Source: Bacteroidota bacterium (GTDB lineage Bacteria; Bacteroidota; Bacteroidia; Chitinophagales; Chitinophagaceae). From it: 36,094 nt of DNA. How positions within the stretch are numbered: the first letter of the stretch is position 1; each line of letters begins with the position of its first letter. Below, in pieces: positions 1 to 8,746 of this stretch. Location: assembly GCA_023429985.1 (NCBI GenBank), contig JAEZCV010000043.1, forward strand, positions 1 through 36,094, in the 5' to 3' direction. The translations under genes and the position numbers were made by a program. Below the pieces are notes generated by a model. That model made no database searches. It saw only the letters and a program-made list of their open reading frames with translations, and was not told where the DNA came from.

Positions 1-2791
1 TTGTAGCACTCACCAAAGAACTCGTTAATGGCGCTTCAAAACCACGGAGTTCTGCTTCATGCAGGTATTCGGCAAAATATCCAATGAGTCCTCCACTGAA
101 TACACCTGTATTGGCATCGCCGATCCAGAAGAACATGTGTTCTTCAAAAGGATAATACCTGTCGAGTCTTTTTCTTGAAAGTAATTGAAGATCTAAAGGA
201 TCTATGCCCGCACTAACTAAAGAATCGGTTTGTGATGAAAGTTTTTGGGTAGTACTGGTTCCCAGTAATTTTCCGTTGCGGTCGAGAAGGTCGCCGGCCT
301 GCAGCCTGTTCATAAGTATGGCAATGCGTGGGTTGTAGCTGAACATCCTTGCTCCACTCCTGTCGGCTACCAGTGCAGGTTGCACCACCCATTCTTTATT
401 ATTGAATAGATAACGGCCAACATTAACCGAAAGTAAAACAAGTCCCACAAGTGCAGCAAGCAAGGCAGGCATGAGGTTCCTGTCCTGCTGCCTTGCGATA
501 TAATTCATTTGTACGGTAGTTCCCTTCACTAAAGATGCGCTTAACAGAAATCCTGCAGCCAACATATTGGTGATAAGTGAAGAGCCTCCATAGCTTACAA
601 ATGGCAATGAAACTCCAGACAAAGGAAGTGCGCCAATAGAACCACCTGCTATCAAAAGAAATTGAACAAAGGTTCCTATACCTATTCCTGCACATAAATA
701 AAATAGAAAAGGCCTACCAGTTTGTCTGCCAATGATCATGGAACGGTGCAGGAATAAAAGAAATAAAATGAAAACGCAAACAATTCCTGCCCAACCAAAT
801 TCTTCACCTATTGATGGAAGGATCATATCAGTATGTGCTTCGGGAATGGTTTTGGAAAATCCTTCACCAATACCCTGACCTGTTACACCACCTGTAGACA
901 TGGCCCAGATGCCATTTGCAATCTGGTCGCCGCCATAAACTTCGTTGTTCCATTTGTCCATCCAGATTGCTTTCCTGTCGGCAAGCCTTTGTACCGGGCC
1001 TTCAAACAACTGGTCGAGTAGTGGCACCTGGTCGAGCAACATGAATCCGGAAATAACAACGAGGGCCATGATGGCAGATTCGCTCACCTGTTTCCTGATC
1101 CACATATGTAATCCCAGAGCAAAAGCTGTAATTGCAGTTGCTATCCAAATATTTTTGATGATCCAGTTGGCTAGAACAAATAATACAACAGCTCCCGTCA
1201 TGTAAGCAAAATCGCCTCGGGAAAAAGAAAAAAGTATAATGAAGGTGAAACAAACAACAATGGCTGGACCAAGGTCGCCGAGCATCAGGAATAATAATAT
1301 GGAGAATAAAATTGCAATTAATGCAACTGAAAAGAATGACCATCTTTTTTGCATGGTGGCGTATTCCGAAATAAACTTTTCATTCATTGCAAAAAAGCCA
1401 GCAAGAAAAATGATCACAAAGAATTTGACCACTTCACTCGGCTGAAATCCAAAGAGGTTCACTTTTACGCCACTTCCTTCAGGACCGCTTCCAAAAATAA
1501 TGGTCAGCATGAGAAGCCCAATTGCAATTCCTGCCCACTGAATTCCCTTCGCTCCTTTACGGCCATGGAAATAAAACAGTCGGTATAATCCTGAATCTAC
1601 CGTAAACTTTTTCAGGTCAAAAAGCATTATCATCATCATTACAATAAATCCACCCGCCAGGTACCAGAGTGTACTTTGGGCAAGAAACCTGTCGCGTAAT
1701 GGATCCTGTAAACTCAATAAAGTGAGTAATGAAAATCCGATCAGCAGCATTATGAGAGGAAGAATTATCTGGTCGGAGCTGCTGAAGAAAAGGCTTAATA
1801 AAATATGAAGTAAAATAAACCCTGCAATGAAAACGATGGCAATGATCCAAAACCATTTTTCTGCTTCTTCAGGTGTTCTTACAATTACAGATCCTTCTTT
1901 TTTCAGGTTGTTATAATCTTTAGTTGATAATAACCGTATGGTATGTGGTTGTTGAATGAAATTAAAATCCTGGTCCTTTTTTAATAATGCCGTTCCTTGA
2001 GATGCACCAAACTGAAAGTTAGGTTGAAGAGGAAGCACTTCGAAGGAACGTTCGGCGGGCAGGCCGGCAAATCTGTAACCACCACCTGCATCAGTTCTTG
2101 CATAGGCGGTGAATGAGATGAGTTGTTTACGACCTTCGGCATTCAACGCATATATTTTTTTGCCGGCTGCTGTGGCTTCCACCTGTTGTTGTACCGCTTC
2201 TTCAACATTCTCGCTGTAAATACTGTCCTGTGGAAGCACCATGCTTAACCTGACCAATACGCCACCAACAGGATCGCCTTCTTTATTTTCAATTTTCCCA
2301 TATACGGCAAGCGAACCCATTTTAGAATCGTTTACCGAGGATATAGGTGGAGGCGATCGCAATTCCTGTTCAAAGCGAAGTGAATCATCGCCGCTGAAAC
2401 CTAGTAAAGCTCTTGAAAGCTGAACGCGTTTTTTAAATGAAGTACCACCTTTTTTAAATGCTTCATCAGCGTGAATATTGTATTTGATCTTATTGAGTTC
2501 ACCAATGTTATCAATAACATCATCATCCTGGGCGATTCTTTCAGAAATAGTATTTCCTATCAATTCAATATCGCGAGAGTCATCGAGGTAGAATCCGGAG
2601 GTAAGTAATTGTTTCATCCTCTGTCCCGGCTGGTCGAAATTTAAATTCACCATGGAACCCTGTTGCAGCCTTGAAGGAACTTCAACAAAATCTCTTTGCA
2701 AAACACCAAACAACTGGTAAAACAAAAATCCCATTACAATTGCAATGGCAAGTATCCACACACGTTCCAGATTTCTACCTTCTCTCTTCAT
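1..2791 (-). CDS. SEDS (RodA/FtsW-type) glycosyltransferase fused to a class B PBP-like region; C-terminus beyond window
   Basis: The frame stays open from ATG at 2791 to the window edge, giving 930 residues with no stop. Residues about 9-30 form one membrane segment. Residues about 33-300 look periplasmic and include a carboxypeptidase-regulatory-like beta fold (GSLAVYGKIENKEGDPVGGV). Residues about 315-800 form a polytopic SEDS core with family hallmarks: LGDLGPA, GGVTGQGIGEG, PEAHTDMILPSIGEEFGWAG and LPLSGVSLPFVSYGGSS. SEDS proteins polymerise lipid II into glycan strands. After the last membrane helix the chain continues with YNPRI, LLDRNGKLLGTS and RYYPFEEHMFFWIGD, which resemble the N-terminal dimerisation region of class B penicillin-binding proteins (NPR, DRNG.LLA, RYYP). 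The start overlaps the PP2C gene by 17 bases. The SEDS call is firm. The fusion is inferred from motifs, because the transpeptidase domain would lie outside the window. Confidence 0.9.
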   Translation of the reverse strand, partial: MKREGRNLERVWILAIAIVMGFLFYQLFGVLQRDFVEVPSRLQQGSMVNLNFDQPGQRMKQLLTSGFYLDDSRDIELIGNTISERIAQDDDVIDNIGELNKIKYNIHADEAFKKGGTSFKKRVQLSRALLGFSGDDSLRFEQELRSPPPISSVNDSKMGSLAVYGKIENKEGDPVGGVLVRLSMVLPQDSIYSENVEEAVQQQVEATAAGKKIYALNAEGRKQLISFTAYARTDAGGGYRFAGLPAERSFEVLPLQPNFQFGASQGTALLKKDQDFNFIQQPHTIRLLSTKDYNNLKKEGSVIVRTPEEAEKWFWIIAIVFIAGFILLHILLSLFFSSSDQIILPLIMLLIGFSLLTLLSLQDPLRDRFLAQSTLWYLAGGFIVMMMIMLFDLKKFTVDSGLYRLFYFHGRKGAKGIQWAGIAIGLLMLTIIFGSGPEGSGVKVNLFGFQPSEVVKFFVIIFLAGFFAMNEKFISEYATMQKRWSFFSVALIAILFSILLFLMLGDLGPAIVVCFTFIILFSFSRGDFAYMTGAVVLFVLANWIIKNIWIATAITAFALGLHMWIRKQVSESAIMALVVISGFMLLDQVPLLDQLFEGPVQRLADRKAIWMDKWNNEVYGGDQIANGIWAMSTGGVTGQGIGEGFSKTIPEAHTDMILPSIGEEFGWAGIVCVFILFLLFLHRSMIIGRQTGRPFLFYLCAGIGIGTFVQFLLIAGGSIGALPLSGVSLPFVSYGGSSLITNMLAAGFLLSASLVKGTTVQMNYIARQQDRNLMPALLAALVGLVLLSVNVGRYLFNNKEWVVQPALVADRSGARMFSYNPRIAILMNRLQAGDLLDRNGKLLGTSTTQKLSSQTDSLVSAGIDPLDLQLLSRKRLDRYYPFEEHMFFWIGDANTGVFSGGLIGYFAEYLHEAELRGFEAPLTSSLVSAT

Positions 2792-4211
2792 GAATCCATT
2801 TGTTTAAACTGTCGACTTTTACCCGTGGAAATTCATTAATCTGGTAGGAGCTATCGCTGCTGCCAAATGCAAGAAAAACCTGTGTTCCGTTAAATCTCAG
2901 GTCTTTTAATTTTATTGATGATGGGTCGCGTGAAAAAATTGCAATATCAAAACCGCTAAATTCAATGTTATTGAAAATAACCTGTCTTGAATTTTCACTG
3001 AGAGCAATTGCGGGGCCTCCTTTATTAAAATTGCTGTCCTTCATCAATACAACCGGGCCCATTATAGTGAATGAATCCCTGTTAACAAATATGGTTTGAG
3101 TAAGTCTAATTGTATCACCAAAATTTGCAGGGCGTATAAATAGAGTATCATTTGGCGATTGACTGATGGAATCCTGCAACATGACCTCATTTCGATTCCT
3201 GGGAATTTCCGTTATTGTATTCGATTTTGCCACCGGGTCTTCATCACCTTTAATAAAATGCTCGCGGAATAAGTAAAAACTGGTTGCCAGCGAAACCAGG
3301 GTAAGCAAAACAAGAACCGTAATTAAAAATGTTTTATTAGCTGATGTTTTTGGTTTTGTTTTATTAACTGTCGGGTTTACGTTGGCTTCTGTTTTTGATT
3401 CAATGAGTTGCGGGGTTTTGTTTTTTTTTACAAGAACAGGTTTGGTAGCTTTTTGTTTTGCCTGGGGTTTGGCATTCTGCACCAGCACCACGGTAATATT
3501 GTCTTTTCCACCAGCATCGTTAGCAGCGGCCACCAGTGCTTTGGCTTTGGCAGGCAGGTCTTTATAATTATTTAAAATGCCGATAATAGATTTTACGGGC
3601 ACAAGGTCGGAAAGCCCGTCGCTGCAGAGCAGCAGCATATCGCCTGGCAGAAAAGGCGATTCACCTACGTCAATATAATCTTCCTGGGAACCGATGGTAT
3701 TATCAAAGCCAAGTGCTTTATTGATCTCGTTTCTTTTGGGATGACTCATAGCTTCATCCTCGGTAAGTCGGCCTGAATCTTCAAGGAAGCCAACGAACGA
3801 CTGGTCGCGCGTTATTTTCACCAGCGACTGGTCTCGAAAAAGATACATGCGTGTATCTCCAACATGCGCATAGTAACATTTATTTTCTTTGAGATCAACC
3901 AGTGAAGCTGTAGCAACGCAGGCCATATTAGGATGATTACCTTCCTGCTTTGCCTGGTAAATTTCCTGGTTGGCAGCCACCATGGCACCTTTTAAAAGTT
4001 GAGCGCTGGCAGATCCTGCAACGGAAACTTCGTCAAGAATGGATTGTTTGGCTATTTCTGCTGCAACTTCACCACCTTCATAACCTCCAACACCATCAAT
4101 TACACATGCAAGTATAAAACGGTCTTTCTTTACTGCCTGGGCAATAAAATTATCTTCATTATTATCGCGCATCCTGCCCGTGTCGGTAATTCCGAAATAA
4201 TTTTCAGCCAT
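2775..4211 (-). CDS. PP2C-family Ser/Thr protein phosphatase with single membrane span and extracytoplasmic tail
   Basis: 478 residues from the ATG at 4211. An ATG ten codons upstream (4241) is in frame, but MAENYFGITDTG fits the family start and couples to the preceding ORF. The PP2C metal-site motifs appear in order: RMRDNNED, ACVIDGVGG, GDTRMYLF, LLLCSDGLSD and GGKDNITVV. The enzyme should remove phosphate from Ser/Thr of proteins in the cytoplasm using Mn or Mg ions. A Lys/Pro/Thr-rich linker leads to a membrane helix near residue 300 (FLITVLVLLTLVSLATSFYLF). About 150 residues follow outside the membrane, with short repeated strands resembling a beta-helix. It sits between an FHA-like gene and a SEDS gene, so it probably controls phosphorylation of the wall-elongation machinery. 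No kinase gene is visible in the window. Confidence 0.93.
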   Translation of the reverse strand: MAENYFGITDTGRMRDNNEDNFIAQAVKKDRFILACVIDGVGGYEGGEVAAEIAKQSILDEVSVAGSASAQLLKGAMVAANQEIYQAKQEGNHPNMACVATASLVDLKENKCYYAHVGDTRMYLFRDQSLVKITRDQSFVGFLEDSGRLTEDEAMSHPKRNEINKALGFDNTIGSQEDYIDVGESPFLPGDMLLLCSDGLSDLVPVKSIIGILNNYKDLPAKAKALVAAANDAGGKDNITVVLVQNAKPQAKQKATKPVLVKKNKTPQLIESKTEANVNPTVNKTKPKTSANKTFLITVLVLLTLVSLATSFYLFREHFIKGDEDPVAKSNTITEIPRNRNEVMLQDSISQSPNDTLFIRPANFGDTIRLTQTIFVNRDSFTIMGPVVLMKDSNFNKGGPAIALSENSRQVIFNNIEFSGFDIAIFSRDPSSIKLKDLRFNGTQVFLAFGSSDSSYQINEFPRVKVDSLNKWIHEERR

Positions 4212-4302
4212 TCCTTTTGTGTGAATTTTTAATTTCAGCAAAATGCGTTACCAGCATTCCTGCACATATAACGAGCAGTATGATAGAAAATATTGCGGCC
4301 AT
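4204..4302 (-). CDS. 32-residue membrane microprotein, translationally coupled
   Basis: A short frame starts with ATG one base after the stop of the FHA-like gene and ends with TGA inside the PP2C start (ATGGCTGA, 8-base overlap). The product begins MAAIFSIILLVICAGMLVTH and ends in a charged tail (KNSHKRNG), so it is one predicted membrane helix with a basic C-terminus. The exact packing between two genes of an envelope operon argues for translation, either as a functional small subunit or as a coupling peptide. No family is recognised. An alternative is that it is merely a chance frame in a tight junction. Confidence 0.5.
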   Translation of the reverse strand: MAAIFSIILLVICAGMLVTHFAEIKNSHKRNG

Positions 4303-4303
4303 A

Positions 4304-5251
4304 CTAGGATTTATAAATATTGATGCCAACGATTCCGTTCAGCACCAGCTTTGAATTATATGGAAGTTCACTCCAGGCCGGCGCATCTTCCGTACTCATT
4401 TTGATGAGCTTTTCATTTACCAGGGTCTTTTCTCCAAAAGAGGCAACGAAAAGTTTTCCTGCATCCCTGTCGAAGCGAATGCGCAGGTGCGGACTATTGA
4501 TCCATTCGGTAGGAATTTTGAAAATACCAGGGGAAGTGCTTTCTTCTTCCTTTCCACTTATAGTAACGTCCTCCCTGTCCATAAAGTATTCGATCTTTCT
4601 GCCCGAAAATTCTTTTTCAGGAATGATGGCTTCCATTCTTGCAATTACATTGGAAGCGGTTGTTGCCATGCTTGAGGCATCATGAAAAAGATCTTTACGA
4701 AAAGGAACCTCATAATATCCTTCACTATAAAAATTGAAACCTTTTAAAATATCGTTACTGATATCGGCGGTTTGTGCAATGCCGGTCTGTCGTGGAATGA
4801 AGGTGATGCGCAGGTTCTCTTCTTTTTGCTGGCTTCCGGGAAGCAGCTTTCCAATAAAGCTTATATCTCCTCTTGCATATTCGGGATGCGAAACAAATCT
4901 GAATACCCATTTGGAACTGGAAGGTTCCACGTTCTTACCTTCTGTTTTATATACTTTCAACACATCATAAAACTGTTTTACCGATTCCTGTACGATCAGT
5001 CCAAATATTCCTTTTTTATTATCCATGAAATCTTTGTAGTCATCTGTATTGAAACCAATAATGTATTCGTGAAAAAACACCACACGGTTGGCGAAAGACA
5101 ACTGGCTGATTGAATCTTTGAACTTAACTACAATGTATTTAAAAACATCATCAGGTGTAATTGTATGTGCAGTTACCGTTGGTTCTGATTCTTTTTTAAG
5201 GAACCATTCGTGAAGTCCGATGCGCTGCCAAAAACTTGTATTAGGTTTCAT
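4304..5251 (-). CDS. FHA-like domain protein
   Basis: 315 residues from ATG at 5251 (MKPNTSFWQRIGLHEWF). A longer in-frame start at 5452 is rejected because its first 67 codons run through an intergenic inverted repeat. The N-terminal two thirds (residues about 1-200) are mixed alpha/beta without a recognised family. The last 80 residues resemble a degenerate forkhead-associated fold: VTISGK in place of the usual IGR, INSPHLRIRFD in place of SRxHA, then LFVASFGEKTLVNEKLI and LPYNSKLVLNG. FHA domains bind phosphothreonine, but the usual Arg and Ser contacts look changed here, so peptide binding is uncertain. It heads an operon with a PP2C phosphatase and a SEDS protein, which supports a role in phospho-signalling to wall synthesis. 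It has no signal peptide and is probably cytoplasmic. Confidence 0.65.
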   Translation of the reverse strand: MKPNTSFWQRIGLHEWFLKKESEPTVTAHTITPDDVFKYIVVKFKDSISQLSFANRVVFFHEYIIGFNTDDYKDFMDNKKGIFGLIVQESVKQFYDVLKVYKTEGKNVEPSSSKWVFRFVSHPEYARGDISFIGKLLPGSQQKEENLRITFIPRQTGIAQTADISNDILKGFNFYSEGYYEVPFRKDLFHDASSMATTASNVIARMEAIIPEKEFSGRKIEYFMDREDVTISGKEEESTSPGIFKIPTEWINSPHLRIRFDRDAGKLFVASFGEKTLVNEKLIKMSTEDAPAWSELPYNSKLVLNGIVGINIYKS

Positions 5252-5349
5252 TAAAACGGTCTTAGGTTTCCCGAAGTTAGGTGATGAAGATAAAGAGTTC
5301 ATCAAAGTTGATACCAAAAAGCGGAAATTTCCGGGTGTTCCTGATAATG

Positions 5350-5470
5350 GAACGCAGATGACACAGATTGAGCAGATATGCGCAGATTTGGGTCTTGCTA
5401 TTTGATCAAACGCGCAAATGAAGTAGACAATGATCAGCGTTAACCTGCTCAATCTGCGTCATCTGCGTTC
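5350..5470. repeat. Dispersed intergenic inverted repeat (ATCTGCGT family), copy 1
   Basis: Two 26-base arms, 5350-5375 and 5445-5470, are reverse complements with one mismatch and enclose about 69 bases. The arms are built from words such as AACGCAGATGA and CATCTGCGTTC. The element fills the space between two minus-strand genes, downstream of the T9SS surface protein start-to-stop unit. Related copies lie near 21624-21780, 23390-23416 and 25229-25274. It could fold into a long hairpin in RNA. Confidence 0.85.
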
Positions 5471-5483
5471 TATTAAAGTTCAT

Positions 5484-8400
5484 TTACCTGATAAGCGTAA
5501 CCGTTCCGCGACGTGAGAACACATTGCCATTAAAATCTACCGCCTCTACCACCCATACAAAGGTTCCTGTTGGCTGCTTCAGGCCATTTATGGTACCATC
5601 CCAACCGCGGTTAGGATCAGGCGTTGAGAATATCATTTGTCCCCACCTGTTGAATATTTTGAAATAGCGGAATTCTACCATTCCAACGGGGAAGGCTCTC
5701 AAAACATCATTCTTACCATCTCCATTTGGTGTAAAACCTGTTGGCACATAAATCTCAGGGCCTTCAAAAGCTCTAATGGTGATCTGATCGGTGCCCTGGC
5801 AACCCTGTGGAGTTGTTAGGGTGAGCGTATAGGTTATATCATTATCAATGGTTGCAATTGGATTCGGGATATTCGGATCACTTAAACCAATGGGCGGCGA
5901 CCATTCGTAAATAGTTACGCCTGTATTGGCAAGATCCACTCCATTTAATTGAACAGGCTGTCCAATACCTACAGACATATCTTCCCCGGCAAATGCCTGC
6001 ACAGATGGAACAATGGTTACTCTTACTGTATCCTGTTTTAAAGAACTGCATCCATTGGCATCTATAACGGTAAGGTAATAATCTGTGGTCTGGTTTGGAC
6101 TTACAGAAGGATTAGGACCATCCGGATTAACCATTTGAGCGTTAGGCGTCCAGACATAATTTACACCTCCGCTACCTGAAAGTTGAATGGTGCGTCCCAG
6201 GCAAATACTGGAATCAGGACCGGCGTTTGCAACAGGAGCTGTTCTTACCATAACATTAATGGTATCTTTCACCACACAGATGTCCTGGGTGGCAGTAACA
6301 TAATAAGTTGTTGATGTAAGTGGAGATGCCACAGGATTCAGAATGTTTACATTAGACAGGCTGGGATCAGGTTCCCAAACAAAACTGGAAGCATTACCCT
6401 GTGCATTCATTGTAAAACTGGTTCCTTCGCAAATAGTGGTATCGTTACCTGCATTTACAAACACTGCAATATTCAAAGGAACAGTTACGGTTTCTGAGGC
6501 TGTACATCCTTTACTGTCTTTAACTATTCCCGTAATGTTAGGATTGTAAACAATAAAGCTGTCTTCTACCTGGAAGTTGGTTCCATCTATAGAATAAGTA
6601 AAATCGCTGCTGCCACCGCTGGCAGTAAAATAGATCTTGCCTTCAGGACTACCATTACAGGATGCAGGATCAACAGTAATATCGAGTGTAATGGGTGCAT
6701 CATTGGCAACAGTTACAGGCCTTGATGTAATACATCCATTATCATCCTTAATGTTTATGGTATGGCTGCCGCCCGTAACACCTGTAAAGGATGGAGTGGC
6801 AACATAACTTCCGTTATCAATAGAATAAGTATATGGTGCACTTCCTCCCGAACCATTTAAATGAATCTCACCATTTTGTCCAACACAGGAGGCTGTAATT
6901 ATACTGTCGTCCACCAAAAGATCCGGGAAAGATTGAACAAGGGTTACAGGAATACTTGCTGTACAACCCTGGTTATCGTTTACGTTTATTGTATATGTTC
7001 CGGGAGCGAGATTGTTGAATGTAGAATCGGGACCGAAGCTTCCATTATCAATACTGTATTGAACACCACTTCCCCATTCGGGACCACCTGTTACTGTTAT
7101 TTGCCCGGTGGTTCCGTCTTTACAAAGAATATCGGTTTTAGAAACAAGGTCAAGTCCTTTTACAATTACTCTTATTGAATCCTGGGCAGTGCAATCATTT
7201 AAAGTAGCCGTTGCCACATAGGTTTGAGTTGACTGCGCGGTAAGAACGGGATTACTGATATTGGCATCGCTCAACCCTATAGCTGGAGACCATTGAAAAT
7301 TGGCATAAGTTCCTTCTGCCGTAAATTGAGCTGTATTGTTTTTACAAAGAATGGTATCGCCTGGTGTTAAATTCAAAACATCAACATCTCTTATCTGAAC
7401 CTCCAGGCTGTCGAGGAAGAAGTTACTGCTTCCCACACAGCCATTGGAAACATAGATCTTTAATGTTTCAATTCCTTCAGGCATATTATCAATAATGGGA
7501 ATAATAGGAATAGAAATAACCGAATCTCCGGCAGGAATAGAGGCAGAAGAAGGTAACAATTGCACATCAACTCCATTGATGGCATCCCCACCATAGGAAA
7601 GTGCAATAGGCTGCGAATAGGGAAATTTTCTGCTTCTAACTACTTTGAAAGCACCATCATGGCAACCTTCAACAAGGTAAGGAAAACCACCGATCTCCGG
7701 GTTAGCGCTGATAAGTTGAATGGGAGAAGATTTTAAACTTCTGGCTTCAATAAAAACATTACTGTCGTAGCTTCCATCGGAAACATCACCAATAGCAATT
7801 TTTAAATGATAAGTTTCGCATGGTTGCACTGCCGAACGGGCTGTAAATACCTTTGTATGACCTCCATGGGTAAAATATCCACTACCGGCATTGTTCAAAT
7901 AATGCTGTGTAAATGGAGACCCTACACCCATATTGGCGCAGGTTGCAAAACTTCCACCACCACCAGGTACTCCATCGTTAACCGAATTAATAGCAACGGG
8001 AATATTGGTGTTAGGAACAAGAGCAATATTTTTTGATCCGGTTATGCCAGGTCCACTGATGAAAAAGGCAAATACGTCATTAAAATTCGTACATGTAAAA
8101 CCAGGATATTCTTCCGAGCTGAAAATGTAACGAAAACTAACAGTATCTCCCTGGGGAACAAAATCAAATTCAAGAATGGTAACGTCCTGGGTACTTTGAT
8201 TATTTAACAAGGCATCGAGCTGCGGATCGCCGGCAAGTCCGAGATCGGTACTTGCAAATGCCGTAGCGGGACCATTTAATCCTGTACCACCGGAACTTGT
8301 TAAAACCCTTCCGGTAGACATCACTATTCCGCTGTCGAGCCCCAGCTGTGTACCACCGAGGTTTTTAAAATACCCGGTTGAAAGCGGACTTCCGTTAATT

Positions 8401-8543
8401 GTGATGTTACTGATAAGCACCCCATCTCCTACCAGGTATTGTGCAAGTTGCGTAGCATTGGTTTGAGGGGTTATCTGAAGTTGTGAAAAAGCAGAAAAAC
8501 CCAATAAAAGTAGTACAGAATTTAATAAGAACCGTTTTAACAT
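5484..8543 (-). CDS. Large T9SS-secreted surface protein: choice-of-anchor L, SprB repeats, CHU_C sorting domain
   Basis: 1019 residues. A signal peptide is clear (MLKRFLLNSVLLLLGFSAFS). Residues about 25-270 match the choice-of-anchor L domain (FRYIFSSEEYPGFTCTNFND). A Calx-beta-like stretch follows, to about residue 390. Then comes a PKD/Ig-like module, three SprB-type repeats (each with C.G..G.I...GG....YSIDNG....F..L..G.Y.I...D..GC), and about three more PKD-like modules. The last 90 residues form the gliding-motility-associated type-B sorting domain (VPTGFTPNGDGKNDVLR, FNRWGQMIF, GWDGT.NG). The protein should cross the outer membrane by the type IX system and remain cell-attached or be released, as adhesin-like proteins of gliding Bacteroidota do. 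A TATCTTGG element about 32 bases upstream (8582 to 8575) may be its -7 promoter box. Confidence 0.93.
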   Translation of the reverse strand: MLKRFLLNSVLLLLGFSAFSQLQITPQTNATQLAQYLVGDGVLISNITINGSPLSTGYFKNLGGTQLGLDSGIVMSTGRVLTSSGGTGLNGPATAFASTDLGLAGDPQLDALLNNQSTQDVTILEFDFVPQGDTVSFRYIFSSEEYPGFTCTNFNDVFAFFISGPGITGSKNIALVPNTNIPVAINSVNDGVPGGGGSFATCANMGVGSPFTQHYLNNAGSGYFTHGGHTKVFTARSAVQPCETYHLKIAIGDVSDGSYDSNVFIEARSLKSSPIQLISANPEIGGFPYLVEGCHDGAFKVVRSRKFPYSQPIALSYGGDAINGVDVQLLPSSASIPAGDSVISIPIIPIIDNMPEGIETLKIYVSNGCVGSSNFFLDSLEVQIRDVDVLNLTPGDTILCKNNTAQFTAEGTYANFQWSPAIGLSDANISNPVLTAQSTQTYVATATLNDCTAQDSIRVIVKGLDLVSKTDILCKDGTTGQITVTGGPEWGSGVQYSIDNGSFGPDSTFNNLAPGTYTINVNDNQGCTASIPVTLVQSFPDLLVDDSIITASCVGQNGEIHLNGSGGSAPYTYSIDNGSYVATPSFTGVTGGSHTINIKDDNGCITSRPVTVANDAPITLDITVDPASCNGSPEGKIYFTASGGSSDFTYSIDGTNFQVEDSFIVYNPNITGIVKDSKGCTASETVTVPLNIAVFVNAGNDTTICEGTSFTMNAQGNASSFVWEPDPSLSNVNILNPVASPLTSTTYYVTATQDICVVKDTINVMVRTAPVANAGPDSSICLGRTIQLSGSGGVNYVWTPNAQMVNPDGPNPSVSPNQTTDYYLTVIDANGCSSLKQDTVRVTIVPSVQAFAGEDMSVGIGQPVQLNGVDLANTGVTIYEWSPPIGLSDPNIPNPIATIDNDITYTLTLTTPQGCQGTDQITIRAFEGPEIYVPTGFTPNGDGKNDVLRAFPVGMVEFRYFKIFNRWGQMIFSTPDPNRGWDGTINGLKQPTGTFVWVVEAVDFNGNVFSRRGTVTLIR

Positions 8544-8746
8544 TCAGGGGCAGTTATAGTGAAAAAAGACTGTTCCAAGATAAGAAAAATTCCCCTCGGA
8601 GATCATCCTTAGTTTTAGAATTGTGGATAACCGAAGCCATATCACCTGCTCCCGCTAAAAATAACAGCTTAATAACCTACCTGGATTTCCAGTAAAAGCG
8701 ATAACCACCTATCCGTTCCAACCCATCTATTTCACTGAAAAACAAG

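Noticed and set aside
423..1856. Several short minus-strand frames suggesting a broken gene at the left end
   Set aside because: They are out of phase with the true frame, which reads without a stop from 2791 to the window edge. Codon-by-codon translation gave an intact SEDS protein, so there is no frameshift or pseudogene.
5252..5452. Upstream extension of the FHA-like gene to an ATG at 5452
   Set aside because: The added codons run through the ATCTGCGT inverted repeat and give a Cys-rich non-family peptide. The ATG at 5251 is better.
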